From: Sulfurovum sp.
Lineage (GTDB): Bacteria > Campylobacterota > Campylobacteria > Campylobacterales > Sulfurovaceae
Reading direction: 5' to 3'
Length of the DNA: 5,615 nt
Assembly: GCA_004377245.1 (NCBI GenBank)
Contig: SOIK01000078.1
Location: 1-5,615 of the forward strand
How positions within the stretch are numbered: the stretch's first letter is position 1; the number at the start of each line of letters is the position of its first letter. A program made the translations under genes and the position numbers. The notes under the pieces are model-generated. The model was not told the DNA's origin and did not search any database. It saw only the letters and a list, made by a program, of their open reading frames with translations. This document shows positions 1-5,607 of the stretch, in pieces.

Positions 1-551
1 ACCGCAGGCATACCAGGGATCGCCATCTCACCTTCATTCAATTTTTTAGCTACGATAACGCCATCGTTAGGTGCTTGGATTTTAAGATAATTATACTGAT
101 TCAGTACTTCTTCTTTTTTTGCCTCTGCTTGCTCCACTTGTTTTTGGGCTATCTCCACCATATCTTTAAGATTTTTTGCTGCAAGCTGAAGTGTCTCCAA
201 TTCATACTTTGAAACCATTTTTTTCTTATAGAGTCTTTCATGTCTTGCAAGATTCATAACTACATTGTTATATTGGTTTTTATTCATTTGAAGGGCTAAT
301 CTTGCTTGAGAGATACCAAGCTCAACCTGTCTCTCTGCAGATTCGATCTCTTTGGAATCGATCTCATAAAGCAACTGTCCTTTTTTAACAATATCACCTT
401 CTGAGACAGCCATATTTTTCACATACCCCATATAACGACTCGTCATCATCTTTTGGTTGTCAGATACCACAGATCCACTTAGGTTGATCTCTACAGCATT
501 TACAGCTGTTGCCATTACAACCATTGTTAATAATGCAATCATTCTTCTCAT
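1..551 (-). CDS. Periplasmic adaptor (membrane fusion protein) of a tripartite efflux pump, 3' end missing
   Basis: The frame is open from the ATG at 551 to the window edge: 183 complete codons with no stop, so the C-terminal part is missing. Residues 1-19 look like a Sec signal peptide (MRRMIALL... with an Ala-rich end, likely cut after VNA). There is no lipobox Cys, so it is probably not a lipoprotein. Residues about 40-65 (GYVKNMAVSEGDIVKKGQ, then LLYEID) match the first half of the split biotinyl/lipoyl domain. Residues about 66-150 are charged and heptad-like, as expected for the alpha-hairpin that docks on TolC. Residues 156-182 (IQAPNDGVIVAKKLNEGE, then PG) are the second lipoyl half. 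By family, such adaptors join an inner-membrane pump to a TolC channel across the periplasm. The start overlaps the tolC stop by 4 bp, and AGGAGG lies 6 nt upstream, so translational coupling is likely. Whether the pump is RND, ABC or MFS type cannot be read here; RND is the likeliest from family context. Confidence 0.9.
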   Translation of the reverse strand, partial: MRRMIALLTMVVMATAVNAVEINLSGSVVSDNQKMMTSRYMGYVKNMAVSEGDIVKKGQLLYEIDSKEIESAERQVELGISQARLALQMNKNQYNNVVMNLARHERLYKKKMVSKYELETLQLAAKNLKDMVEIAQKQVEQAEAKKEEVLNQYNYLKIQAPNDGVIVAKKLNEGEMAIPGMPA

Positions 552-1939
552 ACATTTCCTCCTGCATTTAATATGCTATTCAATTCAAATATTTTTGTAT
601 TACGCTTATTTTTAACGGTCAACAGTTTAAGTAACATTTCAAGCTCTTTAGATTGTTTTATCAAAACATCAGAAATTGAAACAATTCCCTCTTTATAACG
701 TGCACGATAATTCTCATACACTTTTTTAGCAAACCTTAACTGCTTTTTATAACTCTTTACATCAGCACTTTCACTTAAAATTTCAGTTTGTAGTTTCTTT
801 ACTTTTAAGGCAATACCACTTTTAGCTAGCGCTACTTGATCTTGCACTTTAAGATGATTTACTTTTGCTTTTTCCAAGTTAGCCGCATCTGTTCCACCAC
901 TAAACAAGTTCCATTTGACCTGGACCCCAACTGTATAGGCATCTTTGTTTGTAAATTCATTCCAGAGCTCATCATCGGCACTTCCATACTCGGCAAAGGC
1001 TCCAACAGTAGGAAGAAAATTTGATTTTTCAACATTGACCGCCATTTGTGTAATCTGTAATCCCAACTTCGCTTTTTGAATATCTATATTGTTTGCTTCA
1101 AGTTCAGAAGTAGATACACGAGGCATAGGTGCCATATCATTCACTTTTTTAATAGAACTCACTTCCCTGTTCAACAAAAAAGAGAGGAACTGATAGGCAA
1201 GATCTTTATTGAGTTTTGCCTGGTTATACATACTTTGTGCTTCTGCCTTACGTGCCTGCACCTCTAGTATATCTATGTTTTGTGCATAACCCTCTTTTTT
1301 CATTGTCCGTACAATGGACTCCAAACGTCTAATATTATGAATAATTTTAGAAAGATTTGAAATATAGTTTTCTACCAAAGAGATATCATAAAATGCTTTT
1401 TTGGTTTGAAAGATCTTCTCATTAAGGAGTTTCTGCGTATCATACTGACTCATACGATGCATAGACTTTGTAATATTCCCATATTCGGTAAGTTTACCGC
1501 CTGTATATAAAGGAAGCATATAAGAAATTTTTGTTTGGTAATGATTTCTAGCTTCTGGATAATTTAAACTACTAGGTGGCTTATTATACATATCATTACA
1601 TGCTTGCATATCTCCACCTTGACAAGCTCCAAAATTATTCATAAATTCATCTGCACCAAAATCACCAAATGTAGCTTCACGGCTTTGAAGTTTAAACCCA
1701 AACACATTCCCCGCATCATTAGACCGCATACCCATAACAGTTGCATCTAACTTACCATAGTGATATCCTTTAGCAGCTTTCGCTTCATAGTGCTTCATCT
1801 GTTCATTGAAACGAGCTATTTTCAATTCTAAATTATCTTTCTTCACTATTTCTATAGCGTGATCAAGACTCAAATGCTTGACTCCCGCAAAAAGTGGCAA
1901 TGCTATAAGCAGTAAAAGAAGGTATCTTTTGATAAACAT
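548..1939 (-). CDS. TolC-family outer-membrane efflux channel protein
   Basis: This 463-residue protein has the usual length for an outer-membrane efflux protein. Residues 1-18 form a signal peptide (MFIKRYLLLL core, likely cut after PLFA). Two structural repeats follow. The first has a helix from about 24-60, beta-strand/loop material at about 63-145 and the hallmark LPLYTGG at 142-148. The second has FLPTVGAFAEYG at about 308-319 and the matching LFSGG at 345-349. Long helical stretches lie at about 150-260 and 355-460, including YKEGIVSISDVLIKQS at 415-430, a typical family segment. By family, it trimerises into a barrel in the outer membrane and an alpha-helical tunnel in the periplasm. 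The loop of the first repeat is longer than that of the second and carries Cys106 and Cys114. It is the first gene of an operon with the overlapping adaptor gene. The substrate cannot be inferred. Confidence 0.93.
   Translation of the reverse strand: MFIKRYLLLLLIALPLFAGVKHLSLDHAIEIVKKDNLELKIARFNEQMKHYEAKAAKGYHYGKLDATVMGMRSNDAGNVFGFKLQSREATFGDFGADEFMNNFGACQGGDMQACNDMYNKPPSSLNYPEARNHYQTKISYMLPLYTGGKLTEYGNITKSMHRMSQYDTQKLLNEKIFQTKKAFYDISLVENYISNLSKIIHNIRRLESIVRTMKKEGYAQNIDILEVQARKAEAQSMYNQAKLNKDLAYQFLSFLLNREVSSIKKVNDMAPMPRVSTSELEANNIDIQKAKLGLQITQMAVNVEKSNFLPTVGAFAEYGSADDELWNEFTNKDAYTVGVQVKWNLFSGGTDAANLEKAKVNHLKVQDQVALAKSGIALKVKKLQTEILSESADVKSYKKQLRFAKKVYENYRARYKEGIVSISDVLIKQSKELEMLLKLLTVKNKRNTKIFELNSILNAGGNV
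558..563 (-). promoter_or_regulatory. Consensus Shine-Dalgarno of the adaptor gene, inside the end of tolC
   Basis: On the minus strand AGGAGG is followed by a 6-nt spacer (AAATGT) and the ATG at 551. It lies in the Gly-Gly codons near the tolC C-terminus. This strong site fixes the adaptor start at 551 rather than the out-of-frame ATG at 555. It also suggests the adaptor is translated at least as well as the channel, whose own site is weaker. Confidence 0.85.
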
Positions 1940-1948
1940 GATAGTAAA

Positions 1949-1953
1949 CTCCC
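1949..1953 (-). promoter_or_regulatory. Modest Shine-Dalgarno of tolC
   Basis: On the minus strand GGGAG precedes the ATG at 1939 by 9 nt. It is weaker than the AGGAGG used by the adaptor gene. It supports the ATG at 1939, which also gives a complete signal peptide. Confidence 0.55.
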
Positions 1954-1967
1954 AAATATAATAATTT

Positions 1968-1976
1968 ATTATAGCA
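1968..1976 (-). promoter_or_regulatory. Extended -10 promoter element proximal to tolC
   Basis: On the minus strand this reads TGCTATAAT, a perfect extended -10 (TGnTATAAT). The hexamer ends 28 bp before the tolC ATG, so the start of transcription would fall near 1961 with a leader of about 20 nt. The position for a -35 (about 1991-1996, TAGTGT) is a poor match to TTGACA, which is normal for Campylobacterota sigma-70 promoters. That -35 position falls inside the inverted repeat at 1982-2003. Confidence 0.7.
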
Positions 1977-1981
1977 CAAGA

Positions 1982-2003
1982 TGTAGCACTACACTATGCT
2001 ACA
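1982..2003. promoter_or_regulatory. Inverted repeat, probable repressor operator of the efflux operon
   Basis: The site is a perfect inverted repeat, TGTAGCA-N8-TGCTACA, with arms at 1982-1988 and 1997-2003. It starts 8 bp upstream of the TATAAT at 1968-1973 and covers the -35 region and spacer. A protein bound here would block RNA polymerase. The TGTA...TACA frame resembles operators of TetR-family efflux repressors such as CmeR of Campylobacter (from memory). No regulator gene is in the window, so the binding protein is unknown and the assignment is inference from symmetry and position. Confidence 0.55.
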
Positions 2004-2017
2004 GTAGTATTATCGCG

Positions 2018-2026
2018 ATTATAGCA
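2018..2026 (-). promoter_or_regulatory. Second extended -10 element upstream of tolC
   Basis: A second TGCTATAAT on the minus strand lies exactly 50 bp upstream of the proximal copy. It could be a second tolC promoter whose transcript would run through the inverted repeat at 1982-2003, or a decoy polymerase site. No convincing -35 is seen. The 8-bp palindrome ATCGCGAT (2012-2019) touches its downstream end. Confidence 0.45.
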
Positions 2027-2094
2027 AATTGAATTGGATTTAATGATTAAAAATGTGGATTTGTATCAATTATTTTGAATATTTAAAAGTGTAT

Positions 2095-2127
2095 AAAAAG
2101 AAGCGGTAGCAAATACTACTACCACTT
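2095..2127 (-). terminator. Intrinsic terminator of serA
   Basis: Starting 15 nt after the serA stop, the minus strand forms a 9-bp stem, AAGUGGUAG with CUACCGCUU (one G-U pair), around a 9-nt loop. The stem pairs 2119-2127 with 2101-2109. A C and then five T residues (2099-2095) follow. This fits a rho-independent terminator and separates serA from the efflux operon. Confidence 0.8.
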
Positions 2128-2142
2128 TCATAAAGCATTGAA

Positions 2143-3732
2143 TTAAAGAGTTGCGTGACTTACGCTAATACATGCTTCTAATGCCGAGAGTTCTTCAAGC
2201 ACTTTCTTAGAAACTTGTCCATCTACACGGACAACTGCCAACGCCTGTTGTTTAGTGTCTCTTCCTAATCTAAAGTCAGAAATATTTAATTCGTTACTGG
2301 CCATGATATGACCTACATCACCAATCACACCTGGCGTGTCTGTATTTCTAAAGAAGATCATCGTTCCTTTTGGCTCAACATCTAAGATATAGTCATCTAT
2401 CTCAATAATGCGTTGAACTGTATCATCAAATACTGTACCTGCAATCCTAATAGTACTCTCTGCAGTAGTAAGTTTTATAGCAACTTTATTAGTAAAACCA
2501 CTTGTGTTGGGTTTTACCTCTTTGTTAAGCTCTATATCACGTTCTTCGGCAACAAATTCTGCATTCACATAGTTTACTTGATCCCCTACAGACTCCATAA
2601 GTACACCTACAGTAGCAAACGTACCCATAGACTCAATGTAGTCAGCCACAGGCCCTTCTGCAGTTATTTTGATGGACTTCACAGCACTTTTAGTGACTTG
2701 TGCGGATAAATGCCCCATCTTTTGAATAAGTTCAAGGTATGGTCTTACAAAATCAGGTAATTCATGCTCTTTAATAGGCAAATTAAGAGCATTTGGATAT
2801 GAAATTCCTTTTGCAGCTGCTATTGCATTTTCTGCTGCTTGAATCGCAATATTACGTTGTGACTCTTTAGTATTGGCACCAAGGTGTGGTGTGACTGTTA
2901 CATTATCAAGGTCAAGTAGAGGATGATCTGTTGCTGGTTCTTTGTTAAATACATCGATACCTGCCATTGCGATCTTCTTAGACTTCAAACCTTCAAGAAG
3001 TGCATCTTCGTCATATAAACCACCTCTGGCACAGTTAATGAGTATGACACCATCTTTCATCTTAGCAATCTCTTCAGCCCCTATCATACCGATAGTCTCT
3101 TCAGTTTTTGGTGTGTGAATAGTGATAATATCACATGCTAAAATATCTTCAAAGTTTTTTGTATAAGCTACATCAAGATTAGTTGCTTTACTTGGATCGA
3201 TATAAGGGTCATAAGCAAGTACATCCATCTCAAATGCTTTTGCTCTTTTTCCTACTCTTGAACCAATGTTACCAAAACCGATAACACCAAGCTTTTTATC
3301 TTTAAGCTCCGTACCATACCAGTCTTGTCTTCTCCATACACGGTCAAGCTTGAGGTTGTTGTGCGCATAAGGAAATTTTCTCACACATGAAAGCAAATGT
3401 GTCATAGTGAGTTCCACTGCTGCAATGGTGTTCGCTGTAGGCACGTTCATGATAACGATACCCTGTTTACTAGCACCGGGGATATCTACATTATCTACAC
3501 CTACACCCGCACGTACTACAGCTGTGATTTTTTTAGCTGCAGCTAAAAATGCATCATCTACATCCGTAGAAGAACGTGTAATAGCCACATCTGCGAGAGG
3601 AATAATCTCAGCAATGAGCTTATCTTTAGGCTCATCTGCTGCATTTATAAGTTCTATTTCACTATCATTTGCAAGGATGTCCAATCCACTTTGGTGTATA
3701 TGGTCACAAACAACAATCGTCTTTTTTGACAT
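2143..3732 (-). CDS. serA: D-3-phosphoglycerate dehydrogenase, long form with ASB and ACT domains
   Basis: The enzyme oxidises 3-phosphoglycerate to 3-phosphohydroxypyruvate with NAD+, the first step of the phosphorylated serine pathway, in the cytosol. From the ATG at 3732 the protein has 529 residues, usual for the long form. Residues about 5-100 and 285-315 form the substrate-binding domain, and about 101-284 the Rossmann domain. The latter has G152-F-G154-N-I-G157 and the acidic Asp175 for NAD. The catalytic set is visible: Arg236 in CARGG, Glu265 in NKEP, His283 in TPHLG. About 320-450 is the ASB domain and 457-529 the ACT domain. Asp465 and Asn483 keep the spacing of serine-contacting Asp463 and Asn481 of the Mycobacterium tuberculosis enzyme (from memory), so serine feedback is plausible. 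The start is set by GAAGGG 7 nt upstream and by family N-termini (MSKKTIVVCDHIH). An in-frame ATG at 3831 would add 33 atypical residues. Confidence 0.96.
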   Translation of the reverse strand: MSKKTIVVCDHIHQSGLDILANDSEIELINAADEPKDKLIAEIIPLADVAITRSSTDVDDAFLAAAKKITAVVRAGVGVDNVDIPGASKQGIVIMNVPTANTIAAVELTMTHLLSCVRKFPYAHNNLKLDRVWRRQDWYGTELKDKKLGVIGFGNIGSRVGKRAKAFEMDVLAYDPYIDPSKATNLDVAYTKNFEDILACDIITIHTPKTEETIGMIGAEEIAKMKDGVILINCARGGLYDEDALLEGLKSKKIAMAGIDVFNKEPATDHPLLDLDNVTVTPHLGANTKESQRNIAIQAAENAIAAAKGISYPNALNLPIKEHELPDFVRPYLELIQKMGHLSAQVTKSAVKSIKITAEGPVADYIESMGTFATVGVLMESVGDQVNYVNAEFVAEERDIELNKEVKPNTSGFTNKVAIKLTTAESTIRIAGTVFDDTVQRIIEIDDYILDVEPKGTMIFFRNTDTPGVIGDVGHIMASNELNISDFRLGRDTKQQALAVVRVDGQVSKKVLEELSALEACISVSHATL

Positions 3733-3739
3733 TTTATAA

Positions 3740-3745
3740 CCCTTC
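3740..3745 (-). promoter_or_regulatory. Shine-Dalgarno that decides the serA start
   Basis: On the minus strand GAAGGG stands 7 nt (TTATAAA) before the ATG at 3732. No comparable site precedes the in-frame ATG at 3831, so translation should begin at 3732. Confidence 0.8.
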
Positions 3746-3773
3746 TTTTTGTAAAAATTTAAATAAGTTGAAG

Positions 3774-3826
3774 AACACAAAATGCGACTAGTCGCATGAG
3801 CCCTCTGCTGAAGAGAACCCAGTGTT
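3774..3826 (-). promoter_or_regulatory. Structured leader or operator region upstream of serA
   Basis: This is the middle of the 185-bp gap between rpsA and serA. As minus-strand RNA it can fold into a three-way junction. The outer stem is AACAC (3826-3822) with GUGUU (3778-3774). Hairpin A is GUUCUCU with AGAGGGC (3818-3812 with 3806-3800, 5-nt loop). Hairpin B is AUGCGA with UCGCAU (3797-3792 with 3787-3782, CUAG loop). Hairpin B is also a perfect 16-bp DNA palindrome, so a protein operator is the alternative. I could not match it to a known riboswitch, T-box or ribozyme. No convincing serA promoter is visible, so it is unclear whether the segment is transcribed from its own start. Confidence 0.4.
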
Positions 3827-3840
3827 AGCAATCAAAAGTT

Positions 3841-3863
3841 AAAAAATGTGCTTTAATGCACAT
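3841..3863 (-). terminator. Intrinsic terminator of rpsA
   Basis: About 55 nt after the rpsA stop, the minus strand reads ATGTGC, a 6-nt loop ATTAAA, then GCACAT, running into a T-tract (six T including the last stem base). The stem pairs 3858-3863 with 3846-3851. Flanking A residues at 3865-3869 on the transcript can pair with part of the T-tract and lengthen the stem. A weaker hairpin lies just upstream (3880-3899, UUUCG/CGAAA with an A-C mismatch and AAAA loop) and may stabilise the rpsA 3' end. Confidence 0.75.
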
Positions 3864-3917
3864 CTTTTAATTTTGACAATTTCGGGCTTTTGCTCGAAAA
3901 CGTTCTGAAATGATTAA

Positions 3918-5570
3918 TTATCTTTTAAATTTATCGCCAAATGCATCACCAAGAGTCATACTGTCATCTTGGTCTAAATTAAGTTGCTCCATCGCTTCTC
4001 TCTCTTCTTGACGCTCAAGTCTTTTTACAGAAACTCTGATTCTGTCAGTGTTAGCATCAATAAAGCTAATGACACCTTTGATCTCTTGACCTTTTTCGAT
4101 CTCATCAAATTTAAGAGGGTGAAGATCTTCTGTTCTGATAAGTGCATCAACATTATCTTCAAGTGCAATAAATACACCAAAGTCTTTTTTATCTTTTACT
4201 GTACCAGTTACGATAGAACCATTTTTATGCGTCTCAGCAAATGCTTTTACAGGTGAAGCTTCAAGTGCTTTTTTACTCAATGAAATTTTTCCTGCATCTC
4301 TATCGATCTTGATGATCTTCACTTCAACTTCATCACCCACTTTGAGTTCAGATTTTGCATTTTTTGATTTATCCCAAGAGATCTCTTGATTGTGAAGAAG
4401 ACCTTCTATAGAACCAACTCTTACAAATGCACCAAAATCAGTGATAGATGTTACTGTACCAGTTACAACATCATTGACTCTGTTTTGGGCTGTAAATGCA
4501 TCCATTGGTTTAGGAAGAAGATTTTTAAGACTTACTCTAAGTCTTCTACCCTCTTTATCTACCTCAATGACTTCAACATTGATCTCTTGATTGTTTTCCA
4601 GGTAATCTTTAGGGTGTTTCACATTTTTATCCCAAGAGATTTCAGATACATGAAGGAATGCTTCAAGATCTTCACCAAGATCAACAAATACACCATACGG
4701 TTCAATGTTAGAAACTGTAGCAGTTACTGTATCGCCTACACCGATGATCGCATCGATATCAGCCCAAGGATCAGGGTTTGCATCTTTAATAGAAAGAGAA
4801 AGGTGTCTTTTCTTTTTATCATACTCTAAAGCAATAACATTTACTTCATCACCCTCTTGGAAATATTTAGATGGGTTCACTGGTCCTTTATGAGAGATCT
4901 GTGAATAGTGAACAAGACCGTCCATACCACCAACATCTACAAACATACCATAAGAAGTGATTTTCTTGATCGTACCAATTACCGGTTCTTTACTCTCAAG
5001 AAGTGCACCAACGATCTCGTCAGTTTTTGCTTTATCACGTTCGATGAGTTCTTTTCTTGAAACAACTACAGAACCTTTATCTTTATCTACTTTAACGATA
5101 ACAGCTTTAACTTTTTTACCAATTGGATCTATTTTTGAAGAAAGGTAAGAGAGTGTACGTGGCATAAAGAATTCTAAACCGTCACAATCTACAACATATC
5201 CACCTTTGTTTTTCTTAGTAACAACACCTTCGATGATGTACTCTTGCTCTTCGTCATACTCAGCGATAAATTCGTTAAGTGCTACTCTACTAAGTGCTGC
5301 TGTATGAGAGATACGACCTCTACCCATAGTAACAACATCAATAGTGTCACCTACTTTAAAAGTAACATTCCCCTCTTCATCTTTGATCTCATCAAGAGAA
5401 AGGTTAGCATCTCTACCACCACCGATGTCAACTACTGCCAAATTATCTTTTTCATCTATTTTAACAATAGTACCTGTAACCAAATCGCTTCTTGACTCTG
5501 ACTTTTTGAACGATTCCTCGAGCATCGCCTCAAAATCTACTTCTTCTATTTCGATATCTTCGAACTTCAT
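3918..5570 (-). CDS. rpsA: 30S ribosomal protein S1 with six S1 domains
   Basis: S1 binds mRNA on the 30S subunit and helps load and unfold it for initiation. The 550 residues are close to the 557 of E. coli S1. Six S1 (OB-fold) domains can be placed at about 27-95, 110-174, 195-263, 280-350, 366-434 and 451-517. Domains 3 to 5 are the clearest, with YGMFVDVGGMDGLVH (207-221), YGVFVDLGEDLEAFLHVSEISW (starting at 292) and FGAFVRVGSIEGLLH (379-393). Domain 1 is divergent, as usual for the ribosome-anchoring end. An acidic N-terminus (MKFEDIEIEEVDFE) and an acidic C-terminal tail (about 521-546) flank the array. The start is supported by AAGGA 5 nt upstream and a TATAAT box 31 bp upstream. From memory, rpsA lies next to ispH and serA in Campylobacter and Helicobacter, which this order matches. 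Confidence 0.97.
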   Translation of the reverse strand: MKFEDIEIEEVDFEAMLEESFKKSESRSDLVTGTIVKIDEKDNLAVVDIGGGRDANLSLDEIKDEEGNVTFKVGDTIDVVTMGRGRISHTAALSRVALNEFIAEYDEEQEYIIEGVVTKKNKGGYVVDCDGLEFFMPRTLSYLSSKIDPIGKKVKAVIVKVDKDKGSVVVSRKELIERDKAKTDEIVGALLESKEPVIGTIKKITSYGMFVDVGGMDGLVHYSQISHKGPVNPSKYFQEGDEVNVIALEYDKKKRHLSLSIKDANPDPWADIDAIIGVGDTVTATVSNIEPYGVFVDLGEDLEAFLHVSEISWDKNVKHPKDYLENNQEINVEVIEVDKEGRRLRVSLKNLLPKPMDAFTAQNRVNDVVTGTVTSITDFGAFVRVGSIEGLLHNQEISWDKSKNAKSELKVGDEVEVKIIKIDRDAGKISLSKKALEASPVKAFAETHKNGSIVTGTVKDKKDFGVFIALEDNVDALIRTEDLHPLKFDEIEKGQEIKGVISFIDANTDRIRVSVKRLERQEEREAMEQLNLDQDDSMTLGDAFGDKFKR

Positions 5571-5575
5571 ACCTA

Positions 5576-5580
5576 TCCTT
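5576..5580 (-). promoter_or_regulatory. Shine-Dalgarno of rpsA
   Basis: On the minus strand AAGGATAGGT directly precedes the ATG at 5570, with AAGGA at a 5-nt spacing. It supports this start, which leaves no further in-frame extension needed for a complete domain 1. Confidence 0.75.
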
Positions 5581-5601
5581 ATGTGTGCCTAATTTTGCGT
5601 T

Positions 5602-5607
5602 ATTATA
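5602..5607 (-). promoter_or_regulatory. -10 box of a promoter in front of rpsA
   Basis: The minus strand carries a perfect TATAAT ending 31 bp before the rpsA ATG. Transcription would start near 5595 with a leader of about 25 nt. The window ends 8 bp upstream of the box, so a -35 cannot be judged. rpsA may also be read from an upstream gene outside the window. Confidence 0.55.

Noticed and set aside
553..555. Alternative ATG for the adaptor at 555
   Set aside because: It is out of frame with the signal peptide and lipoyl segments. The ATG at 551 has better spacing from AGGAGG and opens the correct frame.
836..1267. Plus-strand open frames opposite tolC
   Set aside because: They lie antisense within a clearly coding region, have no ribosome site or recognisable domain, and have Cys/Phe/Ile-rich shadow composition.
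1598..1624. Resemblance of ACQGGDMQAC to Sel1-like/Hcp cysteine-rich repeats
   Set aside because: Only about ten residues match, with no surrounding helical repeat, and the segment sits in a TolC loop. Chance similarity is more likely than a fused repeat.
2012..2019. ATCGCGAT palindrome as a separate operator
   Set aside because: Eight-base palindromes are expected by chance at this scale, and symmetry ends at the next base pair. Mentioned only as a neighbour of the distal -10 box.
3733..3831. 33-residue N-terminal extension of SerA from the ATG at 3831
   Set aside because: No ribosome binding site precedes 3831, the added residues are unlike SerA N-termini, and the stretch runs through the palindrome and leader hairpins. 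The ATG at 3732 has GAAGGG at good spacing and gives the standard family start.
3847..3882. Promoter TTGTCA-17-TTAAAG for serA
   Set aside because: The -10 match is poor and the pair overlaps the rpsA terminator, so transcripts would start inside or run into the terminator hairpin.
3880..3899. Hairpin UUUCGAGC-AAAA-GCCCGAAA as the rpsA terminator
   Set aside because: It has an internal A-C mismatch and no T-tract after it. The hairpin at 3846-3863 with its T-run is the better terminator; this one is at most an accessory structure.
4368..4639. Repeated 14-bp string TTATCCCAAGAGAT within rpsA
   Set aside because: Both copies encode EISWDK in S1 domains 4 and 5. It reflects the internal domain repeat and codon bias, not a separate DNA element.
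3984..5592. Plus-strand open frames opposite rpsA, up to 147 codons
   Set aside because: They mirror the biased codon use of rpsA on the other strand. No start signal or family-like motif is present.
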